A stretch of DNA of 64,000 nucleotides from Uranotaenia lowii (Eukaryota; Arthropoda; Insecta; Diptera; Culicidae). A program made the translations under genes and the position numbers. Below are positions 57,131-64,000 of this stretch, piece by piece (position 1 is the stretch's first letter; every line of letters starts with the position of its first letter). Under the pieces are notes generated by a model, which saw nothing but the letters and a program-made list of their open reading frames with translations, did not search any database and was not told the origin of the DNA. The DNA lies in assembly GCF_029784155.1 (NCBI RefSeq), contig NC_073691.1:94849617-94913616 (forward strand). The letters are read 5' to 3'.

Positions 57131-57848
57131 TACCCCTACGCCATAAAGTCCATCTGGGGCCTCTGGCCATAATTCCCACCCGGACCTGCAACAAAGGCTA
57201 TACCCGAGATGGGAGACCAAGTCCGCGCAGTGCTCATCGGCACCTCTAGTTCGAGTCAAACTCCAGCATATGTACCCTGCCTCTTGTTACGATTCAAGAC
57301 TAAGGACCTCTCCTCTAACGACTCAAGGTCCGACGTTTACTCGCAACTCGAGACCAGCTTGGTTCCCACGAATGTCGTGCGCTCCGCCTCTGTTCGAGAC
57401 CACTGCAAGAGACCAATGACCTCTCCTCTAACGACCCGAGGTCTTGGCTCCGCCTGGCTTGGCTCGAGACCCTTTCCTCTTTGCCCGCCGTGTGCCGAAT
57501 CGAGAGCAGCTTATCCTAGACTCGCGCCTGTCACAGCACACGTACGGGTCTTAGACGCTTGCGACTCAGATGAATCCCGACGGTGATGTCATCCTACCCG
57601 ACTCGAGTGGCTCATCCGACGGCGACGTGAGACCACTCTACCCGAGAGTATTCCGCGACGTGAATACTGTTTCCCCTACGAGTTCGACTGTGGAGAAGGT
57701 ATTGTCTTATCCCCACAGCTTCCGTCGCAGAGAGTGCGTTCGACTCGGATACTCCACGACGGTTACGTTGGAGGTATCCTATCCATAGACGCGCGACGCA
57801 CCTAGCAGCTCGGCATACGCAGAAGGTATTGTCTTATCTTTGTATGCT
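57131..57848 (-). other. GC-richer sequence, probably LINE 3' UTR or repeat
   Basis: The first 50 bp resemble the reverse complement of 20240-20285. GAAGGTATTGTCTTATC is present twice (57697 and 57820), as is CCTCTCCTCTAACGAC (57308 and 57420). No coding domain is seen. Confidence 0.4.
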
Positions 57849-58430
57849 TTACTGGTGCTGGTTCCAACTCCTCTGCAGGGCAGTCATGATCCGGGTGAAC
57901 CCATCGCTGACCACGCGCCAAGTATTGGCGTCCTCACACATCCTCCGCACGATGTTGTCGGCTGTTGTGTCTGGTTCGCAGACGGCAAGCTTGTTAGCAC
58001 GTACCTCTTCGAACCTTGGACAGTTGAACACTACGTACTCTGGTGTCTCTTCTATGTCTCCGCAGGTTAGACAGGATGGTGAAGCCACGTGTCCAAACCG
58101 ATGGTGGTACTGCAAGAAACATCCGTGACCAGTCAGGAACTGTGTCATGCAAAAGTCCACCTCTCCATGTCTTCGGTCCATCCAGCATCCGATATTAGGG
58201 ATCATGCGATGGGACCACCGGCCACGTTCCGAGCTGTCCCACTGGTGCTGCCAGTTGGACAGCGAGGTCTCTCTGGCATGTTTCCGCACGTCGGGCATGT
58301 GCCTTTGTTTTGTCAGTGTTACTAATTTCCTTTTTTTCAAAAAGTTTCCTATCCAGTTGATGATATCTGTTGCGAAACCATTGTGACATTGTTGCGTGAC
58401 ATTAATGCCAGCAGTATATCCACAACAACT
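57849..58430 (-). pseudogene. R1-clade-like LINE pol, C-terminal fragment
   Basis: The minus-strand frame includes GRWSHRMIPNI, DFCMTQFLTGHGCF and the Cys/His motif CLTCGDIEETPEYVVFNCPRF, which match the C-terminal zinc-finger region of R1-type LINE polymerases. The stop is at 57849-57851. The N-terminal side is cut by the MITE at 58432. The first 40 residues on that side do not look like the LINE. Confidence 0.8.
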
Positions 58431-58431
58431 A

Positions 58432-59516
58432 CACAGAAAAAAAATTTGAATCCTTAACAACACTGAAATTGAAAAACCTTTAATATTACATGACGTTGAA
58501 CGCAATTTATTGATGTAAATTTATAGATTGAAAAAAGTTGAAACCATAATAGCACTGAATTCGAATGACATGAATTTTACTTGACACGGAACGCGATTAT
58601 TTGATGAAAATTTACATCACATATGATGTAAATAAAAAGAAGCATCACATATGACGGAATTTTCAGTGCGAATTAAATATTACACGTCTTAAATATTTAC
58701 ATGTCTTTCAAATTTTACACGTCTTTTGAAATTCATAGTCGTGTGATATTCAACTCGCTCTGAAAATTCCATAATATGTGTTACTTCTTTTTCGTTACAT
58801 CATATGTGATGTAATTTTACAAATGTTTTTGGTCGCACACAATTCTTAACAACACTGAATAAGAAGTTTATTAAAATTACACGTCATGGAATGTGATAAC
58901 GACATTGAATTTGTGTTTAATCAATATTACATATCCATGTCATGTAAAATTATAAACTGTCATGAACAGGACTATAGACAAAAGTAAACAAAGTGTCAAG
59001 TCAAGTTGTGCACCAAAGTATTTGTTTTAAGCAGTTTTCCCGCGAGTGAGGTTCCCGGAGATCTTCGTGAAGCAGGGATGCGGTTCCGTAAGCGGCTCCA
59101 CGTTACTGAACTTAGGATCCGGGGAAGAAAATGAAAGGGTGAAGTGAATCCTAATAAAAAAAAATTGCGTGCTAATGCTTAACAAATTTTTGTCGCTAAA
59201 TAAAATAAATTAAATAAGTTATAAAAAGGTTTAATTTTTATGAAGAGATGAGAAAATTTTATTATTGAATCATATAAACAAAAATAAAACAAAACAAATT
59301 CCAATTGGAAAGTTTCTCTTCCAATATTCAGTGAGATTATAATTTACATCATTTTTATTTTACACGTTGCAAAATTTTACATCTTTTCTATTTTACACGT
59401 TGCAAAATTTCACTGACGTGTAATTTCCAACTAGCACTGAAAATTCCGTCATATATGATGCTTCTTTTTATTTACATCACATGTGATGTGATTTTACAGA
59501 TTTTTTTCGTTGTGTG
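58432..59516. mobile_element. TA-flanked MITE copy B
   Basis: This 1085-bp element (CACAGAAAAAAAATTTG to CGTTGTGTG) is flanked by TA at 58430-58431 and 59517-59518. It appears identical to copy A at 30320-31404. Confidence 0.92.
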
Positions 59517-59616
59517 TAGACTAAAAGTCAGTGTTGGTAAAATCGAAAATGATTGCAATGCATACTTCGTTACCTCTTCAGGTTCACTAGGTTTCATGAT
59601 GGTATAACGTACTCTA

Positions 59617-60273
59617 CACTGCAAAAAATACACACTTAGGACGTATATTTCCCCACATATACGTCTTCAAAATTGTTCTACGCTTAGATTTTATATGATT
59701 CATATGATTATCATATGTCACACATAAAATCCATGTTCGAAATATGAAGTTTATATGATATTGACACATAAATTATATGACTTAAGTCTTTGAAAAAAAA
59801 TCTCGTGTTTTCAAAATGGTCGACCTGGAGAAAAAGTTGGCGTACTGTCAACTAATTAGGTGAGTAATCGTTTATTACAGCAGTTAATCTTTATTGATCC
59901 ATTTTTTCCCCCGCAGAAAACTCTGACTGAGATGCTTGTTATATGGAATTATCATGCAGGAATCCAAAATAAATATTTATTCCTACAATAATGTGCCAAA
60001 ATCAATTTGTATTTTCATCCGAAAAACGAATTCGAACATTAAAAATCGCCTTTGAGTAAGCAAGAAATTAAACGCCTTAAAGTAGGCAGATTTTTAGTAC
60101 AATGCAAATGAATGCTCATAATATGTATGTGTATTTGATAACTTTTATGCGACGCATATAAAAGTTATAATCTTGAATTCTATATGTTTGGGCACGTATT
60201 TTCCAAATGCGAATCAAATTGCAAAAATCTATAAGGCTAACACATATTCCAAATATGTGGATTTTTTGCAGTG
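59617..60273. mobile_element. 657-bp TA-flanked MITE
   Basis: CACTGCAAAAAAT at the left is exactly inverted at the right (ATTTTTTGCAGTG), with TA at 59615-59616 and 60274-60275. Several TATATGAT and ATCATAT words occur inside. There is no coding domain. Confidence 0.88.
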
Positions 60274-60275
60274 TA

Positions 60276-60699
60276 GGCAATCTTCAGTAGATCCCTTGTC
60301 TAAAACCAAACGATAATGCTGGTAATATCTTTTTAGTGGTGCACAACCGGTTGGCCACCAGATAAAAACAAATACGGCATAGGATTTCGAAACGTATTTT
60401 GTACGTTATTTTGTTTGTACTTGGCGCAGAACGTTTCTTTGTATTTATAATTTTGTTCCAAGAATCTAGAGGGATAAGTTCATCAGGAGGGCTAACTCAA
60501 TTGGTAAGTATCGGGAGAGAACAATATAAAAACAATCGCGGTATGAGTGAAGGGTCGATTAATATTTATTCAATATGTTAGTGCAATGATGAGCTTGAAC
60601 TCAAAGTTTGAATGCAAAGCTACAAATGTTTGAGAAGAAAGCTGCACTGCAATGGTTAGATCCCATCTCGCAGAGTGGCAGCACCATAAACATTGTTTT
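60276..60699. other. No recognised feature
   Basis: Nothing beyond short frames is seen. Confidence 0.3.
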
Positions 60700-60872
60700 G
60701 GGGCCATTCAAAAATTACGTAACGCGTTTAGGGGGGAGGGGAGGTGGTATAGCAGGATGTTACGGTTTGGGAATTTTTTATAGAAAATTTTATAAAAAAG
60801 TGTTACGTAGGAGGGAGGGGAAGGGGTTTGAAAATTACCGAAAATTGCGTTATATTAAATGTGAACGGCCCC
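60700..60872. mobile_element. Short MITE-like repeat with GGGGCC ends
   Basis: GGGGCCATTCAAAAATTACG at the left and, inverted, GGGGCCGTTCACATTTAATA at the right form an imperfect TIR. TTT flanks both sides. The G-rich interior (TTTAGGGGGGAGGGG and AGGAGGGAGGGG) is typical of a repeat seen widely in insect DNA. Confidence 0.6.
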
Positions 60873-60942
60873 TTTGGCGTCGCCAAAGATTTGTTCGTGA
60901 GAACAACAGCCCGACTATTTTGATACTTAGAGATGTTTGGTA

Positions 60943-60995
60943 CAAAGCAAAGGGTGTATAAACCATTTAGACGAAAATCATACTCCAGCAATAAG
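60943..60995 (+). repeat. Dispersed repeat matching 23.8 kb
   Basis: TACAAAGCAAAGGGTGTATA through ACTCCAGC matches, inverted, 23780-23835. Confidence 0.6.
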
Positions 60996-61160
60996 TTCTA
61001 AAAGCAATTGCGAGCTATTTTTCATTCAAAATACCCTTTAGACATGCAGTAATTTCCCGGTTGTCAAACAAACAGCTGATTTCTCATAGTTTTTTGGAAA
61101 CCTCTGATCCGCTGAATAATAACAACAACTAAGCATGTTCAGTGACCACGTAGTATCTAT

Positions 61161-63910
61161 TAGTGGTATGAATAAGGTTTAGCAATTGCTTCGGTAGCTT
61201 TTACTTAGCTCGAAATCAATCAAAGCAAAAGTCCAAAGCATTTGCTTAGTTTGGTATGAATAAACATTTGCTTAGCGGATGTGTACTAAAGTCTTAGAAC
61301 ATAGCTTTTGCTTCGGAAAATAGAGCTATCCAACCAGCAGAATCTGAAGTTTTCTATAGTAAAATGAGAGAAGACGGTCAGAAAATTGAAAAGTACGGCT
61401 AGAGTAGCCTTGAAGTCGACGAAGCGGGTGGTGGGTGTGAGAACGGGCGGAATTTTTTTGTTAATGCGTGCTTGTATGTTGATGTTTAAAGAAAAATGAA
61501 TACATACATATTCGAATATTGTCAAACGAAAAACGGCCTAACTTTAATATTTATCATAAGCTCTCCCACATGTATTTGGATCGGGATAATCCGATGTTTA
61601 AAATAATAGGCAATAGGCTCGCTTTTAATTTAGATTTTTTTTTTAAATCTTAGAATTATAAAAAAATGATACAAAAATGAGAGATCTGTATAATGTTTTA
61701 AATTATTACAATTTATTTCTAACTTTTAGCCAATTGGGACTTCTTCCACGATAGCCGGATTTTTTTAATTTGAAATATTTACTAATTGATTTATTTATTT
61801 TCATCTTAGACGAATGATTTTATACAACGACAGGAATATGAAAAAAAGTTGGGTTATCACTTCGACTTTCTTTATCCATGTTAAAAATGCCTTTTTGAAT
61901 TGTTTTGAAGTGAAATATTGCTAATTTGATAAATTCATGACGTATTTAAAGAATTTTTTATTGGAAAAGTCTGCTACCGAGCATGCTTAGAAAATAAAGC
62001 AATTGCTAGAAGATTGGTCGAGCAATTGCTTCAGATTTGAGCTTTATTCATACCAAACTAGCTTGTTCTAAAAGTAAAAGCTCCTGACTGAGAAAACAGC
62101 TGTCAAAAAAACTTTATTCATAACAACCGAAGCAATTCTAGAGTTTGTTTTGATTAGGTCGTATGAGCCACCTGACGTGTTTTGAGAAAATCGCATTTAA
62201 AGTTTCGAATCACGTTTTAAATTCTCGCTTTGTTAGTATTGCCCAAATTCGTCTGAGAATTTGGAATCCAAAGTAAACATGGACTAAGAACATTCAAATC
62301 CACTTTAGATGGCTGTTAGTTTCGTCTTCACAAGTGAAATTGCACTTACGACCTATAGCATTTTTGATTTGGCTCAAACGTCCTTTGATCAAACTGCAAG
62401 TTTGATTGCAAAAACTAATCTCGTTTGCCTAGAACTTGGCTAAACTATTACAGTTAAGAAGATGAAACGTTTAACACATTAATCTATTCTTATGTGCGCG
62501 CAAAATTACTTCCTGAAGGCTTCTGCAATAATTGCACAATAGTACTGCCACCCGGGTCACCCCGGGAACTCATATGGACATTTCTGGCACCTACGCTTTA
62601 CCATTCAAGTTGTTCGGAATGGTATCCATGACTTACAAATATTCCAGGCCTCTGTAATGAAAACAAAATGCTGTCTTTTAACACGGTCAAAATTGAAGCT
62701 TTTTGTACTCACCCCACAACGCATTGAAGCCATCCATTCAGTTAGACATAGCTAGATTCACTCCACCAGGCAGTTATTTTTTATAAATTTTCGTTTTTAC
62801 TTAAAGTTTCATAACTTTTCTAAGCACTTTTCGCGACGATGCACAACGACGTTAACGCCAACTAGCCAAATTGTTTTTAACGTCCTTCTGCATGCACGGC
62901 AAAGCGGGGGGATGCAAAAAGTCACAAAAACCAATTTCACGCGAAAATGAGAAAGTTACTATACGTCCTAAATTCAAACCATTCTGAAGAATTTATTTAA
63001 TAATCAAATGAAACCAAGTTTTTACCAAACATAGATTACATGATTATAAATCATTTGCAGCCAATAACTCAGTTTTGTGAATATTGGTTCATACGACTTA
63101 ATCAAAACTAACTCTAGAATTGCTTTAAGCGACTGCTCGACTGCTCGATTCAGTTTAGCAAAAGCAATTACTACACTCAGAAAAATACTATTATGTATGC
63201 CATAAGATTCTCTTATGAAGTGGCGCCATAAGAAAAATTTATGAAATTCATAAGATTGTCTTATGACGCGAATGAATTCTGAAGATGAACGCCTACTTCA
63301 ATGAGAGGTTGTTGCTTTTCATAAGAGACTCTTATGGAAACAGTAAATCACTTTCTAATAAGAAAAATTCTAGTTATTTCATGCTGAAAACATTCATTTT
63401 ATTGTTTGCCAAATTTGTTTAAAACTAAATTCTTCATGGTCACCATCAGCAGTGCATCAACAGACGGCTCCATCAAAGTTTTTTTTTGCCGCATCTTAAT
63501 CTTCGACCTTTCGTTTTTTGGCGATCAACTTGCTGAAAAGTAAAGAAATAATGTATTTTTGTTTACTAATATATTAAACGTTCATACCAAAAACATCAAA
63601 TCGGACTTACCATTCCGGAGATAGCAATAACATTTAACATTGAAGGAAAACTATAATAACTATGAACTGGCGATTGTTTCGTACTGTTAGATGATGAAAA
63701 AAAACTGATGCTATGAATGAATATGTTCATTATTTTTTCACAATGCCGTTTCTTCCATTTTTCATAAGAACATCGTATGAAAATTGAAAGAATTTCATAA
63801 GAATCTTATGAAACATTATTTTACACTCTAAAAAGCGGTTCATAAGATGCATCTTATGAAAATTATAATAAGAATTTGCCTGAGTGTAGGTTTTTTTCAT
63901 ACCACCCTAT
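61161..63910. mobile_element. Fold-back-like element with several inner inverted repeats
   Basis: TAGTGGTATGAATAAGG at 61161 and, inverted, TAGGGTGGTATGAAAAAAAC at about 63910 are the outer ends. GGTATGAATAA with AGCAATTGCT-type words recurs at 61190-61260 and 62020-62130. TCTAGAGTTTGTTTTGATTA (62140) is inverted near 63090-63120. The MITE at 63174-63886 is nested near its right end. No transposase is seen. Confidence 0.5.
63174..63886. mobile_element. 713-bp TA-flanked MITE with CACTCAG ends
   Basis: CACTCAG at the left and CTGAGTG at the right are flanked by TA (63172-63173, 63887-63888). TCATAAGA and TCTTATGA are repeated many times near both ends. Confidence 0.82.
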
Positions 63911-64000
63911 ATGTGTTTCACGCCAAAATCAAATGAAAGTTAAAAGATATGTGCCAGAATAAGGTTTTTTCAGGCATGAGTTTCTATAGATTCATCGCAT

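Overview
The window looks like an AT-rich, transposon-packed stretch of a mosquito genome, probably culicine and Aedes-like. Clues are two mosquito peritrophin-type genes, a tRNA-derived SINE of the Feilai kind, a mariner relative with DD37E spacing, a Jockey-clade LINE, BEL/Pao retrotransposons and many MITEs. The organism is inferred from family content, not from a database match. No rRNA, genuine tRNA, CRISPR array or bacterial operon was seen.

Only two genes look like resident host genes. Both are on the minus strand and intronless, and both encode secreted chitin-binding (peritrophin-A) proteins: three domains at 21141-21941 and five domains at 52643-54025. They are probably diverged paralogues separated by about 30 kb of transposons. 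Both have GATA motifs upstream, which would fit gut expression.

Layout: 1-4217 is the 5' part of a minus-strand BEL/Pao element (LTR, PHD-finger gag, start of pol) broken by a 752-bp insertion. 4280-5171 is a MITE-like repeat. 5660-10184 is a full-length Jockey-clade LINE with two open ORFs, a poly-A tail and target-site duplications (TSDs). 10185-14725 is a decayed LINE of another clade. 14760-20430 is a graveyard of a LINE fragment, a broken Harbinger transposase, a broken DD37E transposase and a hAT element carrying a SINE. 21-29.4 kb holds the first peritrophin gene and gene-poor DNA. 29.4-35.8 kb holds nested MITEs and tandem repeats.

36744-51271 is a Russian-doll structure. A TIR element holds a LINE, which holds a BEL/Pao element with two 730-bp LTRs. 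The BEL element itself contains three further insertions. The LINE copy left of the BEL carries a Helitron. The same 794 bp of LINE sequence lies directly on both sides of the BEL element, far more than any normal TSD. 54.3-64 kb holds a second copy of the TIR element, LINE fragments and several TA-flanked MITEs.

Several insertions could be mapped to the base because the empty site is present elsewhere in the window or because the interrupted reading frame fixes it. A recurring unassigned class has termini beginning CCCA, duplicates 2 bp and in two cases contains a tRNA-like segment. It is the best candidate here for an undescribed transposon group.
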